In this document: positions 11,564 to 23,201 of the stretch, piece by piece
How positions within the stretch are numbered: the stretch's first letter is position 1
How the letters are laid out: every line of letters begins with the position of its first letter
Assembly (NCBI GenBank): GCA_027943335.1
Contig: BSBK01008830.1
Span: forward strand, 1-64,000
Source of the DNA: Chamaecyparis obtusa
Lineage: Eukaryota; Streptophyta; Pinopsida; Cupressales; Cupressaceae
DNA length: 64,000 nt
Direction of reading: 5' to 3'
Made by a program: the position numbers and the translations under genes
The notes under the pieces: model-generated
Seen by the model: only the letters and a program-made list of their open reading frames with translations
The model's database searches: none
What the model was told of the DNA's origin: nothing

Positions 11564-12322
11564 TCATTTCCTTTTTTTCTTTTTATTTCTTGTTTTTAAG
11601 AAGTAATCACTAAGAGGAGCATCGATATCATCATGATCATCTCCCCTCTCATTAGATCTCAATGCACGTCTAGTTCTCTATTGATGCAAAGGGGGGTCAT
11701 CTATAATAACATATAAAAGGGTTAAATTAAAAATATTTTATTATAATTAAAAACATTAATTTTTTAAAAAAGCATTTCAGTACTTTAAAGGCCATAATCA
11801 TATAGCTCTTTACCCGATCTAGTCACATCATCAACATCAAGATCAGTTTGTCTGGCCTCGACCTCAACCTCAACCTTCTCATTAACAATGACCTCTACAC
11901 TCTCTACAACTGCAATACAAATTGTTACATTAATCCAAACACCAATTGCAATTAAATTTGTATTACTACACCAATCAATTTAAGATGTTTACTTGTATTA
12001 CTTTGATGCACATCCTCATTATCATCATCATGCATAGGTTGTGTACGGCCAGAATCGACAAACTGCATTTCAATTTCATACACATTCATGTTATCATTTT
12101 TTTCTTACTTAAAACAAATTTAGTCACTTTATGTTGGAACTTAACATCAAATAAAGTAATTGGTAAATAATTAAATTTGAAATATCATCTATTTAGCTTA
12201 CTTACCATGATGGATCCATCAGTAGAACCTTGTGCACTTATTCTTTCTTCCATGACTTTATAGCCTTGTTGGAAGCCAATTCTGTTGTCCTCTTTTGTGA
12301 GACTTTTATTGAACTCTGCACC
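11564..12322 (-). pseudogene. En/Spm-like (Ptta) transposase pseudogene, 3' exons
   Basis: Four putative exons on the minus strand: 12206-12322, 11993-12062, 11814-11909 and 11564-11700. Each intron begins GT and ends AG, and codon phase is kept at every junction (0, then 1, then 1). The last exon ends in a strongly basic tail, KTRNKKKKRK, then TGA, which could be a nuclear signal. An acidic run rich in Val, Glu and Asp precedes it. One in-frame TAG at about 11680 disrupts the last exon. The upstream exons lie beyond element 2, at 19229-19678, and beyond element 3, at 53739-54970. The family call rests on those exons; this part alone is not diagnostic. Confidence 0.55.
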
Positions 12323-12479
12323 CTGCATTTTTGCTTGGTATTGTCAAATTTTATTTCATTGTTTCATCAAAACAAAAAAGATTGCAAATTATAAATAAAT
12401 ATATAAAGATCAAATTATTATTTTCAGTGTTAAAAGCCATCTACATATTGTATTTTTCCTCATTTAATTTTGACAATAT

Positions 12480-14145
12480 TGTATCATCTTAAAATGGAAG
12501 TACTTCCATGTTAAGAGCATTTAGCCCTCTGAGTAAGTGGTTTGGGGCCATGTTGAATGCCTTGAATTGATCTTTTCTTTGATCTGGCTCTCTCCCCACT
12601 ATCCACTTCTTTTCTGCACTTGATTTCTTCATTCTAGGTGAAATTAGGGTTAGGATCTCAAGGATTGTCCTTAATTTCCCTCTTCCATGGCTCTATTTTC
12701 TAGGTAGGGCTTAGAAATAGGTCCTCCTAGCCTTCATCATAGTCATCATAGGATTTTATGCCTATCCCTATCATTTTGTCTTATTTTGGTATCATTTCTA
12801 GGTCTCCGGGCATCCCCAGGACCTCCTGTCCTGATTTTGGCTGATCTGGGCCCACAGGGTTAGAATCAAGGTTGATCCTAACTAGGTTAGGATCAAGATT
12901 AATCCTTACTAGGTCAGAATTGAGCTTGATCCTGACTAGGTCAGTCCCAAGCTCAATTTTGCCCCCTTCTTTCAAAATTCCAAGTTCCTTGATTTCTGGG
13001 TATCGGGTTTCGGGGATATTTATTTTCCCGCCTCCAAGTTGGCCATTTCGGGTTTCAGAATGGTAAATCCTCTAATTTCATTTAATCTAGGAATATTTTC
13101 TAAAGGTTAGGGCCTAATTGGGATTTAATTCTCCAAGGTGGCCCCTCTAGAGGATTGTGCCCTAGCTCACTATAAAAGGAGGCCTTCCTCTCTCATTTTC
13201 TCATCCATTATTCACATCTCTCAATCAATTTTTCATGCTCAAGCACTCTCAAGAAAGGTGATCAAGAAAGAATATATTCAAGAAAGCATTCAAGTCCTCT
13301 TCTCCATCCAAGTTCTCCATTGAAGATCAAGGATTCAAGCATTCAAGCCATTGAAGGGATTTGATTCAAGCATTCAAGATTCATCATTCAAACCCTAGAT
13401 CTAGCCATCATGGTGGTGTGATCTTCCTTCAAGATCCTTTTGTTCATCTTCAAGATCCATTCATCCTTCCCTCAAGGTGGATTCCAAGCTTACAATCACG
13501 GAGGTTTGATTTACATTTGTTGATCTTATGTTCAAGCTTTCATATTAACATACTTGATTACATTTCAAATACAATTGCATATCTATTGAATGTCATAGCT
13601 TCATTGTTAGATCTACTTCTACTACTTGCTAGCATTCTCCATTTCAATTTCAATATTAAGGTTGATTCCAAACCGGGGTTTGACCAAGGCAAACCCCCCA
13701 AACAAATAAACAAAAACCCTCTTTTTCTTGTAGGTACAGGTGCATAATTTTGGATTTGAGAGCGGATTTGGATACCCTTTTCGGTGAACTTTCAGGATTT
13801 GCGAACAAAGTCAGAATCAACCTTCAAAATAAAAATGTAGCCTTTGACCTTTTATGAGGGTCAAAGATGAGATCCCTTAGAATTGGAAAAGATTTTTGGG
13901 TTTTGTAGATCTCGCATTTTCGGTTCAAGATCGCAGAAATCAATAGTTTTTGAGACTGTTTGACAGGGTTTTCAGCAGGTTCTTTTTCAGAGGTAAGTAC
14001 CTTTATCTCTTCATTTCAATATTAGTCATTTAAATTTACTTTCCATATCAATAAAATTAAAATGTAAGTGTAAAATATTGGTTTTGGGGTCTCTTTTATG
14101 TGCAAACCATTGTTCTAGGACCCCATCCATATTTTATCCTTAACA
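12480..14145 (+). repeat. 5' LTR of element 2
   Basis: 1666 bp. It contains a TATA box at 13171, Ile/Leu-rich chance ORFs with no family signature, and repeated cattcaag motifs downstream of the presumed start site (13260-13400). It differs from the right LTR at scattered sites, a few percent by eye. Confidence 0.92.
13171..13178 (+). promoter_or_regulatory. TATA box in 5' LTR of element 2
   Basis: ctcacTATAAAAGGAGGCC. The sequence is conserved at the same place in the other LTR (18235). The RNA start would lie roughly 25-35 bases downstream, in the pyrimidine-rich cctctctcattttctc. Confidence 0.65.
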
Positions 14146-14163
14146 TTTTGGTGAGCTCGACAT
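14146..14163 (+). other. Putative primer-binding site of element 2
   Basis: TTTTGGTGAGCTCGACAT follows the 5' LTR directly. The position fits and TGGT resembles plant primer sites, but I could not match it confidently to one tRNA. Confidence 0.5.
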
Positions 14164-14346
14164 ACTTACTCTCCTTTATTTTGTGGATTTAGATGCCCTA
14201 TTGTGTTAGATTTGTGGTTAGTATTTTCTTGCATTAAGATTAGGTTTATTTATGCCCTTGCATTTATATTTCAAAAATCCAAAAAAATTGCAAAATTCCT
14301 TTAAAAATACAAAAACATTTACATTTTCATGCTTTAAGTATTCAAC

Positions 14347-15545
14347 ATGTATGATTCTTGTTTTGAGTACTTTGATGAGGCTTTTGTTGTTCAAGATGAT
14401 AGATACCTTAATGAGGTACATGGAAGTGAGGATACAAATTGTTTGAATGAGATCTCTATTGATCCTATTCCTATTTCACCCTCCTCCACAACCTCTTCAA
14501 TTGACCTTTACAAAGATGAGTTAGGGATTGATGTTAATTCTTCTCCTAATATATGTCTTTTCTATGAGCCTACTTTAGAGTATAATTTACCTTCTTTCCC
14601 CTTTAGGGATAAAAATTTAGTGAGTTTTGACACTCCTACAATGTGGTTTATGGATAGGGATGATATCCTCCTATTTGGGATGAACCTTTGGATTTGGATG
14701 TTGATTACTCTCTTCCTCATGAAACCATTGCGGATAATCCTCCTATTTGGGATGAACCTTTGGATTTGGATGTTGATTACTCTCTTCCTCATGAGACCAT
14801 TGTGGATAATCCTCCTATTTGGGATGAAACTTTGGATTTGGATGTTGATTATTCTCTTCCTCAAGAAGTCATTGTGGATACTTCTACTTTTTGGGATGAA
14901 CCCTTGGATAAATACATAGATTTATCTTCTCCTTGTGAAGAATTTTTGATACAAGAAAATGATATATTCTCTAAAACACACTTCCCTTATGTGAAAGAAG
15001 ATGACATTATAAATCCCTCACCTCCATTTAGGATTCCTTCTAGTGATGAGGCATTAGCAGAGAAAGATAAGAATTCCCTTAATACTCTTCCTCTTAGTGG
15101 TGATCTTATGGGAAATCAACATCCTACCTCACAACCTTCTTACCATAGTATTACTTATATCTATTCAAACCATTTTCCAACTATGGTTCCAAGTGTTCCT
15201 TCAGTTGTGTCTTCCATTCATATCACTTCCTACACTTTTACTAGTGTTCCTAATCTTCCTAATCCTAATCCTATCATTCCTAATCTGATTCCTAATTCTC
15301 CATCTGCTATTCCTAGTTCTTCCCACACTTATGTTGAGGTTCAAACTATGGTTCATGATGTAGATGTACAAAGATTCTTCAAAGTACCTTCTCCTTATTA
15401 TCTGATCCATAAAGATAAAAGAAAAGACATTTCTCCTTTGAGATTTATTCATAATTTTACCCCTCACTCTCTTTTCTCTTTTAGACTAGGGGGCAAGAGG
15501 TATATTTCTTCCTGTCTTTTAGAATCCATTGTATTCCTACTTTGA
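14347..15545 (+). pseudogene. Element 2 ORF with 24-residue repeats, frameshifted
   Basis: From ATG 14347 the frame is open to about 14660 (acidic, with a Ser/Pro/Thr-rich stretch). It then continues in another frame (14688-15545) to a stop at 15545. Comparison with the following repeats suggests that one A was lost near 14665, where gatgatatcc stands in place of gataatcc. The whole would be about 400 codons. After the shift there are three tandem 24-residue repeats (PPIWDEPLDLDVDYSLPHET and variants), then a Pro/Ser/Asn-rich region and a basic end. It has no zinc knuckle, protease or polymerase motif. It may be a highly diverged gag-like protein or something specific to the family. Confidence 0.55.
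14667..14910 (+). repeat. 72-bp tandem repeat coding 24 residues
   Basis: Units start at 14667, 14739 and 14811, with a degenerate fourth at 14883. The period is a multiple of three, and the differences mostly preserve the acidic WDEPLDLDVD core, which suggests the repeats were once translated. Confidence 0.85.
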
Positions 15546-16660
15546 GCTTAATTGGTTATTCTTTCATTTATCTTGATGGTTTGTATTATGATAGTTTTTC
15601 ATCTATTGCTCTCTTCTATTATTCAAGATATCTTTTCTAGGGCATGTGTTTTGCAAAGGTATCCCTTGCCTTTCATCCTTGGGGGGCAAGGTTCTTCCTT
15701 TTCTCTCTTTTTCTAGGGAATTGATTTCCTTAGCTTAGTGGTATTTTTTTATATTGCAACATTATTTCATCATATTGACAAATGTTTTGACTATGGATAA
15801 CCTTCTTCTATGAGAAGTTGTTGTCCTAGGTTGTCACTTCTTCTCTATGTTGCAAATTATGTTCTTTATAAACTCTCACCCTTGCTTTGGTGTTAGAGTT
15901 GTTTCCCTCACTCCAAAGATTCCTCTTCCTCTTCTTTGCAAGGGGCTTCATGATTGAATCTTTGTTCCCTCCTTTGAAAGATGATATTTTATCTAAAGCA
16001 CTCCTCTTTGCCGGGGGTCTTGTTGATAAGATCTCTTTCATTTGAGGATCCTTTTCCATGAGTAACATATCCTTTTCATGATTATCTATACTCTTGGATG
16101 TAGGGTTCAATATCCCTCACTAAGAATATGGTGTACATTGTTGTAAACAAGATATCTCCTTGCATTGTGAAGTTGGTATCCTCTTCCATCTTTGTTCCTA
16201 TACTTGGGGGGCAAGGATGCTATCTCCTTTTGTCTTTTTGGGATTCACCTCTTTCCTTGGGTAAGCAGTATTTATCTATTATGTGATATCCAATCATACA
16301 TGAAAATTTTGGTTTGCATTGAGGATATATGTCCTTGATAACAACCTATTTTGTTGTTTGACATTGGGTTTTCATGGTTGATATATCTCTTACCCTAGAA
16401 ACTGAATAGTGTGCTATCCCTCATAAGGGTTACTTTCTTATCACTTCTTGCATGATATCTCTTTTCATTCATCCCTTCTATGGCCTCATAGGAGCTATGA
16501 CCTTCTTAGCTTGGACTGGGTGTTGTTTGTGGATATTGTCTTGATGCTAAAGAAGGCTTTATCCTTGTTCTTTCTTTTCCTTAACATATCAAAATAGTAA
16601 TTTTTTTCCATATTAAGGAGGGGGGCATATATAGGGTCTCCCTTGTACTATAGTTTTTAA
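15546..16660 (+). other. Element 2 3' non-coding region
   Basis: No supported plus-strand ORF. The phrase GGGGGGCAAG recurs at about 15488 (one G fewer), 15681 and 16205, each time followed by a short T/C-rich stretch, and a related GGGGGGCATATATAGGG lies at 16620. A 94-codon minus-strand ORF (15826-16110) with a KKRKR cluster is antisense to the element and is probably chance. Confidence 0.5.
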
Positions 16661-16668
16661 TTTATTTA

Positions 16669-17007
16669 TATGCTAAATCTTGGAAGGTAATGCACATAAG
16701 TTGCTAAATCTTAAAAAGACACGCATCCATATGCTAAATCTTCTGATGGTAATGCACATAAGTTGCTAAATCCTGAGGAGACATGCATTTTTCAAAATTT
16801 TCAATATGCTAAATATTGGAAGGTAATGCACATAAGTTGCTAAATCCCAAAGGGACACACATTTCCAATATTTCAAATATGCTAAATCTTGGAAGGTAAC
16901 ACACATAAGTTGCTAAATCCTGAAAAGACATGCATCTATATGCTAAATCTTCTGAAGGTAACACACATAAGTTTCTAAATCCCGAGGAGACACATATTTT
17001 ATATTCA
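16669..17007 (+). repeat. Alternating 61/74-bp tandem repeat in element 2
   Basis: Five units begin tatgctaaatctt at about 16669, 16730, 16805, 16878 and 16939. Each repeats an internal ggtaa-gcacataagttgctaaat. Lengths run 61, 75, 73, 61 and about 69. Units 2 and 5 share a ttctga variant and units 1 and 4 share ttggaa, which suggests that a two- or three-unit block was duplicated. Confidence 0.8.
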
Positions 17008-17530
17008 TAGTGATACAAGAAGGTGGATCTATGGGTATTATAGAAGCTGTCAGAAGATGCATTACAATTACAAGCTTAGTTTATGGGTGAACCTGTTGGG
17101 CTCTCCCTCCAGGGTGATTCATGGTAAGGTGGGCATCTTACTAGGCAAGGTAATCACTCTTTTCCCTTTCTCTTTTTTTTTGCTTTCATGCTAGTAGGAT
17201 TGGATCATGAGGCTATGTTATTTATAGTGTTGCTCTTGTCTTTCTTATGTAATAATTTATGCTTTTAAGATAGCTTTCCAAATATGATATTAGTATGAGA
17301 AATATTTCTTAGCAAGGTTTCTTATGCTAATTGATTTGGGTTATTTAGTGCTAACCCTGGTTCTTTTGGTTTTCTCTTTTTGCACCCTCGTGCATGTATG
17401 TTGAGTTAGAATCCTTAGTCTAGGGGCTTGTGTCCTTAGCTAAGTGTTATTTTATCTCTTTGTGAATCCACTTGGATCTCCTCTTTCTTCTCCTTTACCA
17501 ATAGTTTGCATCAAGTCCATACTCTTGCTA

Positions 17531-17544
17531 AAGAGGGGGCTTAA
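17531..17544 (+). other. Polypurine tract of element 2
   Basis: aagagggggcttaa directly before the 3' LTR. The purine run is nine or ten bases long and fixes the plus orientation. Confidence 0.7.
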
Positions 17545-19210
17545 TGTATCGTCTTAAAATGGAAGCACTTCCATGTTAAGAGCATTTAGCCCTCTGAGTA
17601 AATGGTTTGGGGCCATGTTGAATGCCTTGAATTGATCTTGCTTTGATCTAACTTTCTCCTCGCTATCCACTTCTTTTCTGCACTTGATTTCTTCATTCTA
17701 GGTGAAATTAGGGTTAGGATCCTGAGGATTCTCCTTAATTTCCCTCTTCCATGATTGTATTTTCTAGGTAGGACTTAGAAATAGGTCCTCCTAGCCTTCA
17801 TCATAGTCATCATAGGATTTTATGCCTATCCCTTGCATTCTATCTTATTCTGGTATCATTTCTAGGTCTCCGGGCGTCCCCAGGACCTCCTATCCTGATT
17901 CTGGCTGATCTGGGCCCATAGGGTTAGAATCAAGGTTGATCCTGACTAGGTCAGGATTAAGCTTGATCCTGAATAGGTTAGAATTGAACTTGATCTTGAC
18001 TAGGTTAGTCCCAAGCTCAATTTTTCCCCCTTCTTTCAAAATTCCAAATTCCTTGATTTTCGGGTATCGGGTTTCAGGGATATTTGTTTTCTCGCCTCCG
18101 GGTTGGCCATTTCAAGTTTCAGAATGGTAAATCCTCTAATTTCATTTAATCTAGGTATATTTTCTAAAGGTTAGGACCTAATTGGGATTTAATTATCCAA
18201 GGTGGCCCCTCTAGAGGTTTATGCCCTAGTTCACTATAAAAGGAGGCCTTCCTCTCTCATTTTCTCATCCATTATTCACATCTCTCAATCAAGTTTTCAT
18301 GCTCAAGCACTCTCAAGAAAGGTGATAAAGAAATCATCCATTCAAGAAAGCATTCAAGTCCTCTTCTCCATCCAAGTTCTCCATTGAAGATCAAATATTC
18401 AAGCATTTAAGCTATTGAAGGGATTTGCTTCAAGCATTCAAGATTCATCATTCAAACCCTAGATCTAGCCATCATGGTGGTGTGATCTTCCTTCAAGATC
18501 CTTTTTTTCATCTTCAAGATCCCATTCATGCTTCCCTCAAGGTGGATTCCAAGCATACAATCATGGAGGTTTGATTTACATTTGTTGATCTTATGTTCAA
18601 GCTTTCATATTAATATACTTGATTGCATTTCAAATACAATTGCATATCTATTGAATGTCATAGCTTCATTGTTAGATCTACTTCTACTACTTGCTAGCAT
18701 TCTCCATTTCAATTTTAATATTAAGTTTGATTCCAAACTGGGGTTTGACCAAGGCAAACCCCCCAAACAAACAAACAAAAACCCTCTTTTTCTTGCAGGT
18801 GCAGGTGCAGAATTTTAGATTTGAGAGAGGATTTGGATACCCTTTTCAGTGAACTTCCAGGATCTGTGAACAATGTCAGAATAGACCTTCAGAATAAAAA
18901 TGTAGCCTTTGACCTTTTATGAGGGTCAAAGATGAGCTCCCTTAGAATTGGAAAAGATTTTTGGGTTTTGTAGATCTTGTAGTTTTGGTTCAAGATCACG
19001 GAAATCAACAATTTTTGAGACTGTTTGATAGGGTTTTCATCAGGTTCTTTTTTGGAAGTAAGTACCTTTATCTCTTCATTTCAACATTAGTCATTTACAT
19101 TTACTTTCCATATAAATAAAATTCAAATGTAAGTGTAAAATATTGGTTTTGGGGTCTCTTTTATGTGCAAACCATTGTTCTAGGACCCCATCCATATTTT
19201 ATCCTTTACA
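17545..19210 (+). repeat. 3' LTR of element 2
   Basis: 1666 bp, the same length as the partner LTR. It starts TGTATCGTC against TGTATCATC in the partner, a possible CpG decay difference. It ends TTTACA, followed by the aatat duplication. Confidence 0.92.
18235..18242 (+). promoter_or_regulatory. TATA box in 3' LTR of element 2
   Basis: ttcacTATAAAAGGAGG, equivalent to 13171 in the 5' LTR. If active, it would read out into the transposase pseudogene antisense to its exons. Confidence 0.55.
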
Positions 19211-19228
19211 AATATTTAAACTTAAAAC

Positions 19229-19678
19229 TCATGCAACAAGTTTAGAATAACTGCCAGAGCCTAGCTTGTGTTGCCCATGCTTTTGTAGTCTTTCCTTTGT
19301 TTCCTTTGATGTGTCAGGCAATCTATGAAGAGATTGAAATATGTTAGTTCATATAAATATGAAGAGTATTTAGTACATAATTACATTCTTAATAGTATCA
19401 CATACCTTCTTCTGTTGTCTGGTGGTGTATTTCCTTTTTTTATTTCATTTTTCTCATTCACATCCAGAATAAGTTTTTCCCACTCTTTGTCAGGAATGCA
19501 AGGGGGATGCTGGTACTTTGGGTTTTTGGATAATGTACACCTGTACTAGTCCCTAATATACCTCAAACATAACCTGAATATCTGAAGGAGCTTACCCTTC
19601 TCAAATGCATGAGGTCCAAATAAGTTTATCATACTTTGTACGACAACATCCTTTAACTTTATATATTGGGTTTTCCAC
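19229..19678 (-). pseudogene. En/Spm-like (Ptta) transposase pseudogene, middle exons
   Basis: Two putative exons on the minus strand: 19406-19678 and 19229-19322. The first has a good acceptor (T-rich, then aaaag) and a donor reading AAG|GTATGTG. The second has an acceptor reading cttcatAG. Phase is kept. The product resembles the plant Ptta/En/Spm transposase region (Transposase_24): an LRYIRD-YRCTLSKNP segment, then PPCIPDKEWEKLI, then an Asn/Arg-rich stretch and HKLGSGSYSKLV, matching the family pattern of aromatic-rich helices, P..eW..L, N..NR and H..GS.S. An in-frame TAG (about 19545) replaces the CAG seen in the duplicate copy near 53760, and a TGA ends the second exon. No function is likely. 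Confidence 0.6.
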
Positions 19679-19733
19679 CTTTTAAGAAAAAAAATAGTGT
19701 TAGATTAAAAAATGAAGTGAAATTACCTTTAAT
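19519..19733. repeat. 215-bp host segment duplicated at 53739-53953
   Basis: This part of the transposase exon and its upstream intron is repeated on the far side of element 3 with about 3-4 percent mismatch by eye. A normal LTR insertion duplicates about five bases; here the flanking duplication is over two hundred. Confidence 0.85.
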
Positions 19734-20942
19734 TATAGTACCCCAAAAATGGGCTATAGGTTCACTAAACTCCTATATCGACACATCGAACGAAATCGAC
19801 ATCGAAGTCCTAACCTAAGGCACCTCTGAACATCATCGAATCCTAATTGATTATCTCAAATTCTGCATCAGGGAATATTCCTAGTAATATTTCTAATTAT
19901 TATAATTATCTTTAATTTAATGATTATTCGGTGATAAATCCTATTTATCCTAAAGTTTGATTAATTGAATATTCTAAATATTTAATTAATTAGATTTAAT
20001 ACTGCCTCTTAATTATTTAATTGAATTTAATTATATTTATTCCTAATTATTATTATTTAAATTTGACAATAAATCAAAATTCCTATCATTAATTGATTAA
20101 ATTCTTATTTAATTAATTAAAGCAAGTTGTCATATTTAATGATATTATTTTGGAATAAAATTTTGATTTAATGATTGATTAACCCATAAAACAATTATTT
20201 TATTTTTAAAATCAGTTAAGTTGGAAATAAATCACTTTATTTATTCATTTAATTCATAATTATTATGCACAAGCAAAAAAAAAAATAGTTAAACTTGAAA
20301 TCAGAAAATCAATTCAAGTTGTTTTAAAAATGAACTCAACTTTGATTTGAGTTAAAAAGCTATTTTTGCATGATTTTGTGAATTAATTATCTTTTATTCT
20401 TTGATGACTCAAAAATCAACCTGAGTTTATCTGAGTGATTTATGGCTTTTGCCATGCATCTACAAAGCCCTAGATTTCTATAAAACCAAGGCTCAACTCT
20501 TTAATCTCATATCTCATAATTTGCAAACTTATGCTGGTGAATTGACATCTGAAGAATTGAAACTTCTTTTGCGAATCAACAACTTTTGTGAGATCATTCA
20601 TATTTAGTATATCAATTCTTAGACTAATTGCATATCATATCAGTTTTCATCTAGAATAGATTCATATCGGTTTTCATTATCATAATTGCATAGAAAATCC
20701 AAAAAAAATAGATTAATTGCATTCATTCCATATCTAGATTTTGCATTCAAATCCTTTGTTTAGGTGTCATCAAGGTCACTGATCTCGGTATAATCTGAGA
20801 ATACATACTCACATCTACTAGAAGGTAGTAAATCATTTGGTTAGTTTAGTTTTCATTTATTGAATGATTTTGATTTTAGCTAACCTCTAATGTTTTATTG
20901 AAGTGTTGTGTCTACAGATCAAGTACAAAATTCACACACACA
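19734..20942 (+). repeat. 5' LTR of element 3
   Basis: 1209 bp, very AT-rich between 19890 and 20320. It aligns throughout with 34064-34127 plus 52545-53688. A possible promoter region lies near ctataaaaccaaggctc (20480), conserved in the right LTR (53225). Confidence 0.9.
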
Positions 20943-20962
20943 TTTTTGGCACCCTCTGTGGG
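20943..20962 (+). other. Primer-binding site of element 3
   Basis: TTTTTGGCACCCTCTGTGGG follows the LTR. After the right LTR a related TTTCTGGCGCCC is seen. The core TGGCGCCC resembles the primer site of element 5 (TGGCACGCCCGGTGGGACC). Confidence 0.65.
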
Positions 20963-23201
20963 GCCCTAAAATAGGTTTCCCTTCAAATTTTATCAAATTC
21001 TATCATTTTCTTATCTTTTTCTATTCCAAATTATGATTTTTATTCTCTGTCCGTGCAATTTTCATACGAGTTTTTTTAGAAACTCATACCAAGAGATACC
21101 CACTGTCGTACGACAGTTGATTTGATCGAGGATTGCACAAGCAGAAAACCACTATGATTTGGAAGCTCGATTGTCATATGATTTGACACCCATTGTCGTA
21201 TGAGTTTTTGGACTATTGTCTAGGAGGTAACCCATTGTTGTACGAGTTTTAGTGCTAGTGTTCAATTGTCATTTCACTTTTTTAGGCAGTTTGTTAGATT
21301 TGGCTTTCAGATTTTGACTAATAGCTAACCCTAACAATTGAAATTCTCTATTTTTGATTGATTTTCACAGGTTTTTGATTGGAAAAAGTGTAAGAATTGC
21401 TAAAAATAGGTAAGAATCTACTAACCACATTGTGAGGAATTAAGGTAACCTTCTCAGTTGATAACATTTTGATTTGGATTAAAATGAACATCTTGCGTGT
21501 CTAGCTTTAGTGCCTTTCTTTTCCATATCACACATTTCATTTGGGCTCTAAAAATGAACATAGATTTGCTTTCAGCATCTTTGTTACACATAGTAAATAG
21601 GCCCTATGAACACTATTCATGGCTCTTGAGAGATTGAGTTTCCAGCTAAACTCTTCTCAACGAAGGAACCCTTGTAGGTAGGGAGGATACTGAGGGAGTC
21701 TCACATTCTACTAGATCCGCGTGTCTTCAACTATTGGATCGATGCATTCTCTCTCTAGAGAGGTTGATAGATCATAAGGGGTTGATGCCATAGATCTTTG
21801 TGAGATAATCTTAGTCTTAGCATGTCAGATTTATCTGTCTACTTTGTTTTGGTGAAGTGAAAAGGCTAGGGGATTATGCTCTACTTCCTTTTTGGATAGT
21901 ACTAGAAACTAAGATCCTTGAATCTGATCTAGTCCCCATGTGGTATATCTTGTGAGTCACCTTTAGAGAAGGTTAACTATAGTGGTCATTCCCTTAATTG
22001 GGTCAACCATGTTGATGGAACCTCAAATGGTAATAGCCATTTTTGCCATGGTAGTGACAACTACTATATAAATGTCCTGTTGGAAGAAATCTCCATAGGT
22101 GTGGTCTCTTGTTGGGCTGTTAGATCTCCCTAGTAGATCCTAAAGATTAAGTTCTCAGACTATGTCAAAACCCCGGTGCACTTGGATTAGAGTTCACCCT
22201 CTTGGATCATAAAAGTTACAGAGTCAAACCATTACTAAAAATCCTAGTGAGGCCAAATTTTCATTTTCTAAGAATATGTGCGTTACTGCAAAACTTTTTG
22301 GAACATACATAATTAGCACTTCTAAGGATTAGCACAAATAAGTCACTTGATTGTTCATGCACAAGGTTGCTTTTTCCCTTGTTCATTGTTTTCAGACATG
22401 CTTGAAATCACTTGCTTGCTATTTTGTGTGCTTGCTTATCCATCTGGTTACTAAAAATGAACAAATTTCTTACAATCCTCAAAATCTGGACATTGAAATT
22501 TGCAAACAATCTGAAACTGAAAACCCAAAATTTTGCAAAAATTGAAGTGAAATTCCCTTCTGAAGTCAAACATCGTATGAGTTTTGGTCAAGAATCATTT
22601 CATTACCCCCTGATTGTTGTATGGTACTTGGTATATTGTTGTACGAGTGTTGCTACCAGTCATTTTCAAAAGTCAATTTTCTTGTTGTCAACTATTGTAT
22701 GAGCTTGTCAATTGTCATTTCATGCTATACCCACTGTCGTACGAACCTGCAGAAAGCCATTTGAGAAGTTTTAAAAAATTGCCAGAAAGTTGTCAGAATT
22801 GCTAGATATCCAGCTTTTTTTGCCTATTTCTAGAATCTGTCAAACAAATCACTGTGTCAAGAATAGAGCAGTGAATACTAGGAATCCAATCATTTTCCTA
22901 AAGTGGCCTTTTGAATATGATTTAGCCTTTTGTTTAATCAATTTGAGTCTTTATCATCTTGTGTCAAAACCTTGTCATAACTATCAATCTTCAATCAATC
23001 TTCAAAAATGACTAAGTGTTGTGATATCTTGTCTGCTATCTTTTGGGCATCTACCCATACATCTAGGGCATAGTATCCCTCATCTAAGTCAAATCTATGC
23101 TTCAATCAATCAAACCTTGACAAGGTTGCATCATCTGATCATCTTGATTCAATTCATTCTTCAGTTGTCTTCATCTTATTCTTTTGCTTCACCCAAGGTT
23201 A
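20963..23201 (+). other. Element 3 leader with dispersed TCGTACGA-type motifs
   Basis: About 2.2 kb without a supported ORF. Roughly nine variants of TGTCGTACGA occur, near 21104, 21194, 21236, 22572, 22616, 22638, 22690 and 22733 among others. The first is a perfect 12-bp palindrome, TGTCGTACGACA, and several are followed by gttttt. Long untranslated leaders are usual in Tat-type elements. Confidence 0.6.

Larger units (their letters stand above)
12480..19210 (+). mobile_element. Element 2, non-autonomous LTR retrotransposon
   Basis: Two 1666-bp LTRs (12480-14145 and 17545-19210) start TGTATCRTCTTAAAATGG and end TTAACA or TTTACA. They are flanked by a perfect duplication aatat (12475-12479 and 19211-19215). 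The 3399-bp interior has a putative primer site after the left LTR and a purine tract (aagagggggc) before the right LTR, so the sense strand is plus. No protease, RT, RNase H or integrase motif was found in any frame. The one candidate protein has 24-residue tandem repeats and is unrecognised. It fits the large non-autonomous (LARD-type) class and presumably relied on another element's enzymes. It sits 17 bases inside an intron of the transposase pseudogene. Confidence 0.92.

Noticed and set aside
13138..13747. ORFs inside the LTRs of element 2 (also 18202-18818)
   Set aside because: They start around the TATA box, differ between LTR copies in frame and length, and have no domain; LTR sequence is regulatory here.
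15826..16110. 94-codon minus-strand ORF with a KKRKR cluster in element 2
   Set aside because: Antisense to the element, no recognised family, and length within chance expectation for this composition.
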